NCBI GenBank assembly: GCA_020248945.1
Contig: JADCGQ010000030.1
Coordinates: forward strand, 62,001-126,000
Origin: Rubrivivax sp.
Lineage (GTDB): Bacteria; Pseudomonadota; Gammaproteobacteria; Burkholderiales; Burkholderiaceae_C
Length of the DNA: 64,000 nt
Reading direction: 5' to 3'
A program made the position numbers and the translations under genes. This document shows, in pieces, positions 54,453-63,457 of this stretch. Each line of letters starts with the position of its first letter. The first letter of the stretch is position 1. Under the pieces are notes generated by a model that saw only the letters and a list, made by a program, of their open reading frames with translations, was not told the origin of the DNA and ran no database searches.

Positions 54453-55382
54453 ATGTCGAGCTCCGCCCTGCCCTCTGCGCATGCCACCGCTGCCCCCGGT
54501 GGCCTGCTGATCGCCGCCTGCCTGGCGGCCACCTGGCTGATCTGGGGCTCCACCTACCTGGCCATCAAGTGGGCGTTGGTGAGCTTTCCGCCCTTTCTGC
54601 AGATGGGCACGCGCTTCCTCGCCGCCGGCGGCCTGCTGCTGGCCTGGGCCTGGTGGCGCGGCGCGCGCTGGCCGACGCGGGCCGAATGGGTGAGTGCCAC
54701 GGTGCTGGGTGCGCTGATGCTGGGCGGCGGCTACGGCGCCACCGCGCTGGCGCAGACCACCGTGAGTTCGGGCCTGGTGGTGGCCTTCATTGCCGTGGTG
54801 CCGGCACTGGTGGCGCTGGCCGAGTGGCCCTACGGCGTGCGCCCCAACCGGTACGAGGCGCTGGGCGTCGCGCTCGGCCTCGTCGGCGTGGTGATGCTGT
54901 CGATGGGCGCCGGCTTCAGCGCCTCGGCCAGCGGCCTCGTCACGCTGGTGCTGGCCTGCGTCACCTGGAGCGTGGGCAGCGTGTGGGCCCGCCACGGCCT
55001 GCCGCGTGTGCTGGGCGGCAGCGCGCTGGCGCTGGCGCCCGGCGCCGCTGGCTATGGCAGCCAGATGCTGGCCGGCGGCCTGCTGCTCACATTGGCGGCG
55101 TGGGCCGCCGGCGAGCAGGCGCAGTGGCCGCCCGACGGCCGCGCGCTGGCCTCGTGGGCCTACCTGGTGGTGGCGGGCTCGGTGATCGGCTTCTCGGCCT
55201 ACATGGTGCTGCTGCAACGCACCAGCACGGCGCTGGCCTCGAGCTACACCTTCGTCAACCCGGTGATCGGGCTGGTAATGGGTGTCACGCTCGGCGGCGA
55301 GGTGGTGACCTCGGGCGAATGGCTGGCGGCTGTCGTGGTATGCGCCGGGGTGGTGCTGCTGCTCGTCAAGCGGCGGGGCTGA
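54453..55382 (+). CDS. EamA/DMT-family exporter
   Basis: 309-residue transporter with about ten spans in two EamA repeats (LAATWLIWGSTYLAIKWAL in the first; SYTFVNPVIGLVMGVTLGGE in the second). Probably exports an amino acid or metabolite; the divergent Lrp-type regulator points the same way. Substrate unknown. Confidence 0.88.
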   Translation: MSSSALPSAHATAAPGGLLIAACLAATWLIWGSTYLAIKWALVSFPPFLQMGTRFLAAGGLLLAWAWWRGARWPTRAEWVSATVLGALMLGGGYGATALAQTTVSSGLVVAFIAVVPALVALAEWPYGVRPNRYEALGVALGLVGVVMLSMGAGFSASASGLVTLVLACVTWSVGSVWARHGLPRVLGGSALALAPGAAGYGSQMLAGGLLLTLAAWAAGEQAQWPPDGRALASWAYLVVAGSVIGFSAYMVLLQRTSTALASSYTFVNPVIGLVMGVTLGGEVVTSGEWLAAVVVCAGVVLLLVKRRG

Positions 55383-55427
55383 GCCGGGGCGGTGATGCTG
55401 GGCAGCTCGTCGAAGCTCCCGGCAGCA

Positions 55428-55481
55428 CTTCGACAGGCTCCGTGCGAACGGACCTCCCCGTTCGGGCTGAGCCTGTCGAAG
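55428..55481. repeat. Imperfect inverted repeat of the CTTCGACAGGCTC type
   Basis: Arms CTTCGACAGGCTC and GAGCCTGTCGAAG with inner GAACGG/CCGTTC around a 6-base loop. This short palindromic sequence is a familiar dispersed intergenic repeat in many GC-rich bacteria. Here it lies between the EamA and TPP-enzyme genes, which converge, and could act as a bidirectional transcription stop. Confidence 0.7.
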
Positions 55482-55486
55482 CCTTG

Positions 55487-57214
55487 TCACCCCGACTTCA
55501 GCGCCGCCTCGCGGATGGCCGACAGCGTCGTGCGCGAGGTGATCACGTCGGTGGGCAGCTTCAGGTGCAGCAGCGCCGGACGGCCCGCCGATTCGACCGC
55601 GGCGATGCAGCGCTCCAGCGCCGCCACCGCGTCGGCCGTGCGGTCGGCGAACTCGCCGTGCCAGCCGTAGGCCCGCGCCAGCGCGGCGAAGTCGGGGTTG
55701 TAGAGGTCGGAGCCGCTCACCCGCGCCGGGTACTCGCGCTCCTGGTGCATGCGGATGGTGCCGTAGGTGCCGTTGTCGACGACGATGCTCAAGAGCTTCT
55801 TCGCGCCATAGCCCGTGGCCGTGGCGAGCTCCTGCCCGTTCATCAGGAAGTCGCCGTCGCCCGCGAGGTTGACGACCCAGCGGTGCGGCTGCAGCAGGCT
55901 GGCCGCCACCGCCGCCGGCAGGCCGTAACCCATGGCGCCCGAGGTCGGCGCCAGCTGCGTGCGGCCGTGGTGCTGCAGGCCCGGCAGCACGCCGTAGCGG
56001 TGCAGCCAGCCGGCGTAGTTGCCGGCGCCGTTGGCGTAGACCGTGCTCTCGGGCAGCAGCCGCTGCAGGGCCTTCACCACCACCGCCAGATCCATCGGCG
56101 CCACCGAGGGCGCCACGAGGTTGGCCTCGTAGTCGGCACGCGCCGCCGCCGTGTGGGCGCGCCAGGGCAGCTCGGGCGGCGCCGTCAGGGCCTCGAGCGA
56201 CTTCGCCGCCGCCGGCACCGCGGCCTGCAGCATCAGGTCGGCGGCGTAAACGCGGCCCAGTTCCTCGGCACCGGGGTGGATGTGCACCAGCGTTTGCGTC
56301 GGCCGCGGCGCCTGCAGCAGCGTGTAGCCACCGGTGGTCATCTCGCCCAGGCGGATGCCCAGCGCAATGACGAGGTCGGCGTCGCGGATGCGCGCGGCCA
56401 GCTTCGGATTGATGCCGATGCCCACGTCGCCGGCATACAGCGGGTGGCGGTTGTCGAAGCTGTCCTGGAAGCGCCAGCCGCAGGCCACCGGCAGCTGCCA
56501 GTTCTCGGCAAAGCGCTGCAGCGCGTTGGCGGCCTCGGCGTCCCAGCCGGGGCCGCCGGCAATGACGATGGGGCGCTGCGCCGCCACCAGCCGCGCGCGC
56601 AGCTCGCGCAGGCCGCCGGGCGCCGGCCAGGCGCGCGCCGGCTCCACGCGCGGCAGCACGGGTGCGGTGATGGGCGTGGTGAGCATGTCTTCGGGCAGCG
56701 CCAGCACCACCGGGCCGGGGCGGCCCTGCATCGCGGTGTGGAAGGCCCGCGCCACGTACTCGGGCAGGCGCTCGGCGCTGTCCACTTGCGCCGCCCACTT
56801 GGCCAGGCCCAAGGTGCCGGGGCCGAACATCTGGCGGTAGTCGAGCTCCTGGAAGGCCTCGCGGTCGCGCTGATCGCTGGCGACCTGGCCGATGAACAGC
56901 ACCATCGGCGTGCTGTCCTGGAAGGCCGTGTGCACGCCGATGCTGGCGTTGGTGGCGCCGGGCCCGCGCGTCACGAAGCACACGCCGGGGCGACCTGAGA
57001 GCTTGCCTTGCGCCTCGGCCATGAAGGCGGCGCCGCCCTCCTGCCGGCAGGCGATGAAGCGAATGCGCTCGCGGTGCTCGTGGAAGCCGTCGAGCACGGC
57101 GAGGTAGCTTTCGCCGGGCACGCCGAAGCAGGTGTCGACGCCCTGGGCGACGAGCGCCTCGACGAGCGCGTGGCCGGCCAGGCGGGGAGTGATGGGGTCA
57201 GCGGTGGGTGCCAT
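55487..57214 (-). CDS. Thiamine-diphosphate enzyme, acetolactate synthase large-subunit-like
   Basis: 575 residues in the three-domain TPP-enzyme order. The N-terminal pyrimidine domain has the catalytic Glu in CRQEGGAAFMAEAQG. The middle domain (GGPGWDAEAANAL) and C-terminal ThDP motif (GDGDFLMNGQELATATGYG to DNGTYG) follow. It resembles catabolic or unclassified ALS-like proteins rather than IlvB, and no small subunit is present. It begins 34 bp after the STAND ATPase gene on the same strand, so it may share its transcript. Confidence 0.85.
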   Translation of the reverse strand: MAPTADPITPRLAGHALVEALVAQGVDTCFGVPGESYLAVLDGFHEHRERIRFIACRQEGGAAFMAEAQGKLSGRPGVCFVTRGPGATNASIGVHTAFQDSTPMVLFIGQVASDQRDREAFQELDYRQMFGPGTLGLAKWAAQVDSAERLPEYVARAFHTAMQGRPGPVVLALPEDMLTTPITAPVLPRVEPARAWPAPGGLRELRARLVAAQRPIVIAGGPGWDAEAANALQRFAENWQLPVACGWRFQDSFDNRHPLYAGDVGIGINPKLAARIRDADLVIALGIRLGEMTTGGYTLLQAPRPTQTLVHIHPGAEELGRVYAADLMLQAAVPAAAKSLEALTAPPELPWRAHTAAARADYEANLVAPSVAPMDLAVVVKALQRLLPESTVYANGAGNYAGWLHRYGVLPGLQHHGRTQLAPTSGAMGYGLPAAVAASLLQPHRWVVNLAGDGDFLMNGQELATATGYGAKKLLSIVVDNGTYGTIRMHQEREYPARVSGSDLYNPDFAALARAYGWHGEFADRTADAVAALERCIAAVESAGRPALLHLKLPTDVITSRTTLSAIREAALKSG

Positions 57215-57248
57215 GGCCGCGCACTGTAGCCGCGGCGGCGCCAGTCGC

Positions 57249-60200
57249 TCAGGGCGGCGTCGACGAGGCCAGGCAGACCGGGCTTTCGCCGGCCTGGGCT
57301 TCGCCGGCAGGCGGATTGGCCAGTTGCAGCTCGCGGCCCAGGCGCCACAGCGCACAGGTGCTCCAGGGCGCACCGACCCAGCGCTCGCGGCCCTCGGGGC
57401 TTTTCAGGCGCATCAGCACCCAGCCTTCGTGGGCGCCGCGGCCGAACGCATAGCGCGGGCCGCCGTCTTCGCTGGCCACGTCATCGGCCGGCACGCGGGT
57501 GAACGGCACGTAACCCAGCAGCGGCGTGGGCTCGCGGCCCGCCGCGCGCAGCGCCTTGGCGCCCACTGGGTGCGCGTGCACGGCGAGCTCGACGGTGCGG
57601 CGCTGCAGGCCGCCGCCGCTCTCGCGCACCAGCAGGCAGTGCCCGTCGGCTTCGCGGGTTTCCAGGCGCACCCCGTCGCTCAAGGTGTCGTCCGACGCCA
57701 GCGAGGCGCAGGCACTGTCGGCCGCGGCCAGCGGCAGGGCCGCAGGCGGCTGCTCGGGTTCGACCCGCACACCCTCGCGCGACACGAGGCGCCAATAGCG
57801 CCCGCCCAGCGACACCACCACGCCCGCAGCCACCCGCCACGTGGGCAGCACGGCGGCCAGCTCGTCGCCCGTGACCGCCCGCACCGCGCCATCGGCCCGG
57901 GGGTCGGTGAGGGTCACCCGCACATCGCGCCCGAAGGCCTGGATGCGGCCATCGACACCACGCTCCCAGTCGATCTGCTGCACCAGCACCACCGGCCGCG
58001 CTGCCGCGGGGCCGGCCAGCGCGACGTAGAAGTTGCGCAGCTGGCGATCGACGGCGATGCGCGGCTGCAGCGCCACCGGAAAAGCCACGATGGCGTCGCC
58101 GATCAGGCACAGGCCGTTGACCGGGTCGACCAGGGCGCTGTAGACCTCGACTTTCGGGCTGCCGCGGTCGGTGTCGGGCACGAAGACGGCGCGCCGGGGC
58201 TGGCCGCTGCGCGCGGGCACGCCGGCCGCTGCCGGCGACATGAAGCGCAGGCCGCGCAGCTCGCCCGAGCCGTCGGGGTCGTCGGGCTTGAAGCACAGCG
58301 CGCCGCGCTCGACATCGGGCGGCGGCACTTCCACCGCGCCAGCCGGCAGCGTGGCATCCGCGCCGCCGCTCCAGACCGCTCGGCTCATCAGGTCCATCAA
58401 GGCCTCGTTCACGCGCGGTGCCGGCTCGTTGAGCACGAACGCCGACTCGAGAAAGTCGCGCTGGGCGCGGAACGGCAGCACATCGCCCATCGAGCTGAGC
58501 AGCCCTTGCGACACCTCGAGCCGCTTCGAGCCCACGCCCAGCCGGGCCGTCTCGACGAGTTCGGCCGCGCGCAGCAGCGAGTCGAGCGTGCCGGCCTCGC
58601 TGCCGACGCGCGGCTGCTGGCGTGGAATCAGCAGCCGATCAGCACGGTTGCCGGCCTCGAACAGCTGCTCCGCACGGCGCATCGTCGGGCCCTGCACGAA
58701 GATGGCAAACAGCGCCGTGGGCAGCAGCGCAAAGAGCACGGTCGAGGCGATCAGCGCCTGCGTGCTGCGCCGAGCCGCCAGCGTGCGCCGGCGGCGCTGG
58801 GCCTGGCGCGCCAGCGAGTCATCGACAAAGCCTTCGAGCAAGGGCTCGTGGTCGCCCAGGCGCCCGCCGTCGCGATCGAGGCGCAGGAAGCGCCGCCAGG
58901 CCTCGCGCTGGTTCGGATCGCGCAGGCGCACCAGGAAGCCGCTGTCGGCGAGGCGGCGCAGTTCGGCCGTCTCGAGCAGGTAGTCCTCGGCGCGCGACTC
59001 CAGCGCCCACTCGGCGGCCTTGCGCAACACGCCGACGAACTCTTCGAAATGCGCCGACTCGGCATCGATCAGGTCGCGGAAGCGGCGCCAGCCGCGGATG
59101 AAGCTCTCGTGCGACACCTTCAGCGTCACGCGCGAGGGGTCGTCGTCGTCCCAGAACAGGTAGTCGACGCCGCCCAGGAAGCCCTCGGCCACCAGCGCGC
59201 GCAACTCGGCCCGCGTGCTGCCGGCGCCCATGAAAGACTCGCAGCGATCGACGTCGATGCGCTGCTGCGAGTACAGGCCCGTGTTCGGGTCCTTGTAGGC
59301 GAGCTGACGAAACAGCGCGTCGAGCTGGGGGCGCGCCGCCTCGTCGTGCCACTGGTACAGCGTCTCGGGCCAGTGCTCGACACAGGCGCGCAGGGTGTTC
59401 ACGTCCTCGGCCAGCGGCGCCCGCGTGCCAGTGAGGCCGGCGTGGCCGGCCGCGACAGCGCGCTGCAGGTCGGCCAGCGTCACCTGGTGCGGCACCGGCA
59501 TGTCCAGGTCCTCGCGCTCCAGCGCGGCCTCCCACAGCCGGGCCAGCAGGTGCTGCAGCAGCGGCAGGTGGTCGGGGTCGTGCGCTAGGGCCTGCACATC
59601 GCGCAGCAGCCGCTCGACCACGGCGGGCTCGAACCGCACCTCGGCCGGCAGGCTGCGCTCGCTTCCGCCACGCTGGCGCGACATCAGCCGCAGGAAACGC
59701 TGCGCCGGGCCGGTGATGGCCTCGCGCAGCTCATCGGCATCGAGCCGGCGCACCAGGTAGCTGCTCTTGTTGATGGCGTCGGGCAGCTCCAGGAACGAGG
59801 CGCAGTCGTTGAGGTGCTCGCTGCGCATCGTGATGACGACGTGGCAGCGCTCGTGCGGCGAGAAGAAGTGGTCGAGCACACGCTCCACCAGCAGCTTCAC
59901 GTCGTCGACGTCGCGGTTCGTCGGGTGGAACAGCTCCTCGAACTGGTCGAGCACGAACAGCACGCGCGCCTCGGCGCGGTCGGGGCCCGGGGGCACGGCC
60001 AGTTCGGCGCCGTACTGGTCGATCAGGCGCGCAAAGCCGGCCGGCTGGCGAAAGACCTCGGCGATCTCGGCCTGGCGGGCGGCGTCGGCGGCCTCGCTGC
60101 CGCGGCTGTCGAGCAGCGCGGCAAAGCGGCGCGCCAGCCGCGTGATGGGCGTGTGCAGCCGCGCGGTGGCGGCCACGCCGGCCACGTTGGTGCCGGGTGT

Positions 60201-60470
60201 GCAGGTCATGGGCAGCCACAGATCGCCCGCACCCGGGATGCCGTAGCTGCGCAGCGCCGGCATCACACCGGCATGGATGAGGCTGCTCTTGCCCGAGCCG
60301 GAGCCGCCGAGCACGGCCACGAACTGCGTCTGGCGCAGGTGCTCGAGCACCTCGCGCACCTGGCGCTCGCGACCGAACAGCAGCGCGGCCTCGAAGTCGA
60401 GAAACGGCCGCAGGCCCGGGTAGGGCTCGCGCGGCAATCGCATGCGGGCATCGGGGGCGGATGCGCTCAT
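57249..60470 (-). CDS. STAND-type ATPase with transmembrane segment and unknown C-terminal half
   Basis: 1073 residues. PYPGLRPFLDFEAALLFGRE leads into an NTPase: Walker A GGSGSGKSS (about 55-63), Walker B LFVLDQFEE (about 171-179), arginine-rich sensor region, and 'SHESFIRGWRRF' (about 453-464), a hallmark of novel-STAND proteins. A membrane span follows at about 572-592. The 480 residues beyond it match nothing I know and show no WD40 or TPR periodicity, so they may be the sensor, on the other side of the membrane. Start overlaps the TIR gene stop (ATGA). Confidence 0.85.
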   Translation of the reverse strand: MSASAPDARMRLPREPYPGLRPFLDFEAALLFGRERQVREVLEHLRQTQFVAVLGGSGSGKSSLIHAGVMPALRSYGIPGAGDLWLPMTCTPGTNVAGVAATARLHTPITRLARRFAALLDSRGSEAADAARQAEIAEVFRQPAGFARLIDQYGAELAVPPGPDRAEARVLFVLDQFEELFHPTNRDVDDVKLLVERVLDHFFSPHERCHVVITMRSEHLNDCASFLELPDAINKSSYLVRRLDADELREAITGPAQRFLRLMSRQRGGSERSLPAEVRFEPAVVERLLRDVQALAHDPDHLPLLQHLLARLWEAALEREDLDMPVPHQVTLADLQRAVAAGHAGLTGTRAPLAEDVNTLRACVEHWPETLYQWHDEAARPQLDALFRQLAYKDPNTGLYSQQRIDVDRCESFMGAGSTRAELRALVAEGFLGGVDYLFWDDDDPSRVTLKVSHESFIRGWRRFRDLIDAESAHFEEFVGVLRKAAEWALESRAEDYLLETAELRRLADSGFLVRLRDPNQREAWRRFLRLDRDGGRLGDHEPLLEGFVDDSLARQAQRRRRTLAARRSTQALIASTVLFALLPTALFAIFVQGPTMRRAEQLFEAGNRADRLLIPRQQPRVGSEAGTLDSLLRAAELVETARLGVGSKRLEVSQGLLSSMGDVLPFRAQRDFLESAFVLNEPAPRVNEALMDLMSRAVWSGGADATLPAGAVEVPPPDVERGALCFKPDDPDGSGELRGLRFMSPAAAGVPARSGQPRRAVFVPDTDRGSPKVEVYSALVDPVNGLCLIGDAIVAFPVALQPRIAVDRQLRNFYVALAGPAAARPVVLVQQIDWERGVDGRIQAFGRDVRVTLTDPRADGAVRAVTGDELAAVLPTWRVAAGVVVSLGGRYWRLVSREGVRVEPEQPPAALPLAAADSACASLASDDTLSDGVRLETREADGHCLLVRESGGGLQRRTVELAVHAHPVGAKALRAAGREPTPLLGYVPFTRVPADDVASEDGGPRYAFGRGAHEGWVLMRLKSPEGRERWVGAPWSTCALWRLGRELQLANPPAGEAQAGESPVCLASSTPP

Positions 60471-62017
60471 GATGCGGCCCCGGTGCGCGCGCGGTGGCGG
60501 TGGTACACGTCGACCAGAAAGCGGCGCAACTCGTCGCGCTCGGCATCGAGCACATCGATGCGGGCCTCGTCGCGGGCATCGAAGCGCAGCACCTGCCAAC
60601 CCCAGGCGGGCATCGGCTCGGTGCTGTGTTGCGGTGGCATCAGGTAGGCCACGATGCCGGGCGCGATGTCGGCACCCCCGGGCAGCTTGGACTCGACCTT
60701 GTTGATCTGCGCCACCAGGGCCTCGGAGGTCTTCTTGCCCCAGAGCAGCATCACGCCGTCGGCGTCGTCGAGCAGCGGGTAGGCATCGAGCTCGTCCACG
60801 GGCAACCCGCGCGGGCGCAGCACCAGGGGCGGCATGCGGCCCGGCGCGAGTTCGGCGCAGACCTGCGCCCACTTGCCCTGCACCTGCTCGCCGAGCGCGC
60901 GCCACAGGTTGCGCTCGTGGCGGTTGCTCTCGATGTAGATGCGCACAGGCGACGCCGCCGCCACCGCCGGGCCCAGCACCACCGCCGCCCGTGCCGGCGG
61001 TGGCGCGAGGCGATCGCACAGCGCCGGCAGCGGCAGCAGCGGCAGGGACAGCGAGGCCGCCCAGTCGGCCGCCGCCGAGGCCTCGCCGTCGGCGGGCCGT
61101 GCGTCGAGAAGCCACAGCGTGCCCTCGCCGCCGCCCTTGCGCAGCCAGGCCTCGCGCTGCAGTTGCAGATGGCCGCCCGGCACCGCGGCGGCGGCCATCA
61201 GCGGCTGCGTGTCGACCAGCAGCACGAGCGCCGCGGCCTGGGCGAAGTCGGCAAAGTCGGTCGCCAGCACCTCGGCACCGATCGTGCGCACGGCCAGGCC
61301 CCGCTCGGCCAGGCTCGCGGCCACCTGCGCTGCGCTTGCCGCGCTGCCGGCGGCGGCCCAGCCGATAAGCACCGGGCGGGTGGCGGCTGCGCTTGGCACC
61401 GCGGAAACCGGCACCGGGGCCTGGGCGGCTGCGACCAGGCCCGCCTGCGCCGCGTCGGCCTTGAGCCGCGCGGCGAACTCGTCGAGCAGCCGCCGGAAGG
61501 GCTTCGCGAACTTCGGCGACACGATGCCTTCGGCGGCATACACGTCGATCGGGTAGCGCCGGTCTTCGTCCTTGAAGAAGCCGAGCCAGAGCTGGTCACC
61601 CGCGCCTTCGTTCGGCAGCAGCGCCCGCCACTCGGGCTTGGCCGCAAGCGCCAGCGCCGCCGGCTCGGACATCGCCACCATGAACAGCCGCTCGCGGAAA
61701 CCGCGCTCGCCGAAGAGCTCGCGGAAGTAGGCCAGCTCGCGCATGCACCAGGGGCTGTGCACGTAGTTGTCGCCGATGACGATGAGCATCGCGAACGAGG
61801 CGGCGACGTTGGCCTTGAGCTCGTCGCTCAGCACCCCGGCCACCGGCCCGTTGAGGCCCGACTGGTGCAGCGGCGGCAAGCGCGGGATGCGGGCCACGGC
61901 CGGCAGCACCCGGTGCAGCTCGCGGCAGAAGTGGCTCACCCAGTCAAGGCTGGCCGTGTCATCGGCATGGGCGTAGCTGATGAAGGCGGTGTATTCGCTG
62001 TCCTTGAGCGACTTCAA
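60467..62017 (-). CDS. TIR-domain protein paired with a STAND ATPase
   Basis: 516 residues. N-terminal TIR domain (about 8-165): strand A YTAFISYAHADD, and SPWCMREL with the glutamate (Glu94) at the NADase catalytic position. A middle segment (about 215-340) has an alternating strand/helix pattern. The C-terminal segment (about 350-516: RIYIESNRHERNLWRALGE, GVMLLWGKKTSEALV) has a second TIR/flavodoxin-like look. Probably the effector or adaptor of the STAND ATPase whose start overlaps its stop. NAD cleavage is inferred, not shown. Confidence 0.82.
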   Translation of the reverse strand: MKSLKDSEYTAFISYAHADDTASLDWVSHFCRELHRVLPAVARIPRLPPLHQSGLNGPVAGVLSDELKANVAASFAMLIVIGDNYVHSPWCMRELAYFRELFGERGFRERLFMVAMSEPAALALAAKPEWRALLPNEGAGDQLWLGFFKDEDRRYPIDVYAAEGIVSPKFAKPFRRLLDEFAARLKADAAQAGLVAAAQAPVPVSAVPSAAATRPVLIGWAAAGSAASAAQVAASLAERGLAVRTIGAEVLATDFADFAQAAALVLLVDTQPLMAAAAVPGGHLQLQREAWLRKGGGEGTLWLLDARPADGEASAAADWAASLSLPLLPLPALCDRLAPPPARAAVVLGPAVAAASPVRIYIESNRHERNLWRALGEQVQGKWAQVCAELAPGRMPPLVLRPRGLPVDELDAYPLLDDADGVMLLWGKKTSEALVAQINKVESKLPGGADIAPGIVAYLMPPQHSTEPMPAWGWQVLRFDARDEARIDVLDAERDELRRFLVDVYHRHRARTGAAS

Positions 62018-62122
62018 CGCGGCGTCTTCACAGGTGCGTCTTCACGAGCGCGAGCAGGGGCGGGCCACATGTCGGCTGCATGCTAGGCCTGCCCAGGCGG
62101 ACTCGCAAGACGATGGCGTAGG

Positions 62123-62143
62123 GGGGCCCCGCCTGGGGGCCCC
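62123..62143. terminator. GC-rich hairpin between MFS and TIR genes
   Basis: GGGGCCCC-N5-GGGGCCCC lies just after the MFS stop on the minus strand. It lacks a T-tract, so it is at best a weak or rho-assisted terminator. Confidence 0.4.
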
Positions 62144-62147
62144 GCCA

Positions 62148-63392
62148 TCAGGCCGGCGCGAGCACCGTGCGCCGCACCTTGCGCACCCGGAAGGCAGTGA
62201 CGATCAGCACCCCTTGCAGCAGCGCCAGCGACAACCACACCCCTTGCCAGGCCCCGTGGTCCATCAGCGTGCCGATGATCAGCGGCGCCACGGCCTGCCC
62301 GATGTCGAGCCCGGCGTAGACGACGCCATACACGCGGCCGGTGGCGTTGTCGGGTGTGGAGCGCTTGACCAGCAGATCGCGCGACGGCCCGGCCGTGCCT
62401 GTGACGAAGCCCATCAGGCCGAACATCACCGGCACCAGCCACGCCGGCATCGGCAACAGCGCCACTGCCAGCGCCACCAGCGCCGCCAGGCCGAAACCGG
62501 CGCCGACGATGCGCTCGGCGCGTTCGGGGTCGACGGCCAGGAAGCCGCCGGCCAGCATGCCCGAGGCGGAGCACACCATGTAGATCGTCAGGCACAGCGC
62601 CACCCACTGCAGCGGCACCGCATGCAACTGCGCGGCGGCGCCGGGTGCGAAGGTCTGCACCACGCTCAGCGCGCCGGCGTGGAAGAAGAAGAAGGCAAAA
62701 CACATCCAGACGGCCGGGATTCGCAGGAACTCGAAGCGGCTTTCTTCGGCCACGGGCTTGCCCGGCGCGGGCGCGGGCGCCGGCTCGGCCGCGGGCAAGG
62801 CCAGGTCATGCCGGCGCAGCAGCAGCAGCGCCAGCACGGCGAAGGCCACGCCTGCGGCACCCACCAGGGCCAGCCTCCATGAGCTGGCCACGGCGATGGG
62901 CACCAGCATGGCCGGCGCCAAGGCCCAGCCCAGGCTGCCAGTGATGCCATGCACGCTGTAGGCATGACCCAGGCGCGACTTGTGCACCTTGCGGTTGAGC
63001 AGCGTGTAGTCGACCGGGTGGAACACGCCATTGCCGATGCCGGCCACCACCGCAAAGACCGCCAGCATGGCGTAGCTGGTGCTGGCGGCAAATCCGAGCG
63101 CGGCGCAGCCGATCAGCGCGAGACCGGCAAAGAGAATGGGCCGCGGCCCGAAGCGGTCGACCCAGAAGCCCGAGACCGTCTGCACGACACACGAGACGAC
63201 GAAGAAGATGGTCAGCAGCGCACCGAGCTCGGTGTAGCTGGCGCCGAAAGCGTCCTTGAGCCAGGGAAACAGAGGCGGCAGCAGCAGCTGGCTGAAATGG
63301 CTCACACCGTGCGCCATGCCGACGAGGCCGATGACGGCGGCGTCCTGCCGCAACGGGGTCGGCGCCGGAGCCGGCAAGGTGATCGAGGACAT
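62148..63392 (-). CDS. MFS exporter of the fosmidomycin-resistance (Fsr) type
   Basis: 414 residues, about twelve spans. GMAHGVSHFSQLLLPPLFP, GFWVDRFGPRP in the loop after span 2 and NGVFHPVDYTLLNRKVH match the Fsr-like subgroup. A Pro/Ala-rich central loop (PAAEPAPAPAPGKP) joins the halves. The start at 63392 is preferred over an ATG at 63443, which would leave only 14 bp to the divergent regulator and include the palindrome. Substrate unknown. Confidence 0.87.
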   Translation of the reverse strand: MSSITLPAPAPTPLRQDAAVIGLVGMAHGVSHFSQLLLPPLFPWLKDAFGASYTELGALLTIFFVVSCVVQTVSGFWVDRFGPRPILFAGLALIGCAALGFAASTSYAMLAVFAVVAGIGNGVFHPVDYTLLNRKVHKSRLGHAYSVHGITGSLGWALAPAMLVPIAVASSWRLALVGAAGVAFAVLALLLLRRHDLALPAAEPAPAPAPGKPVAEESRFEFLRIPAVWMCFAFFFFHAGALSVVQTFAPGAAAQLHAVPLQWVALCLTIYMVCSASGMLAGGFLAVDPERAERIVGAGFGLAALVALAVALLPMPAWLVPVMFGLMGFVTGTAGPSRDLLVKRSTPDNATGRVYGVVYAGLDIGQAVAPLIIGTLMDHGAWQGVWLSLALLQGVLIVTAFRVRKVRRTVLAPA

Positions 63393-63429
63393 GCCCGCCA
63401 CTGTAGGCAGCGCCGAGACGGCAGGGTTA

Positions 63430-63452
63430 CGATAGTCCGACAACTTCTATCG
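63430..63452. promoter_or_regulatory. Palindrome between the MFS and AraC-type genes
   Basis: CGATAG-N11-CTATCG sits in the 65-bp gap between the two divergent starts. Likely operator for the AraC-type regulator controlling the exporter and itself. Confidence 0.45.
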
Positions 63453-63457
63453 AGATC

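Noticed and set aside
55428..55481. Insertion sequence end
   Set aside because: No transposase nearby and no target-site duplication; it fits a dispersed short palindrome instead.
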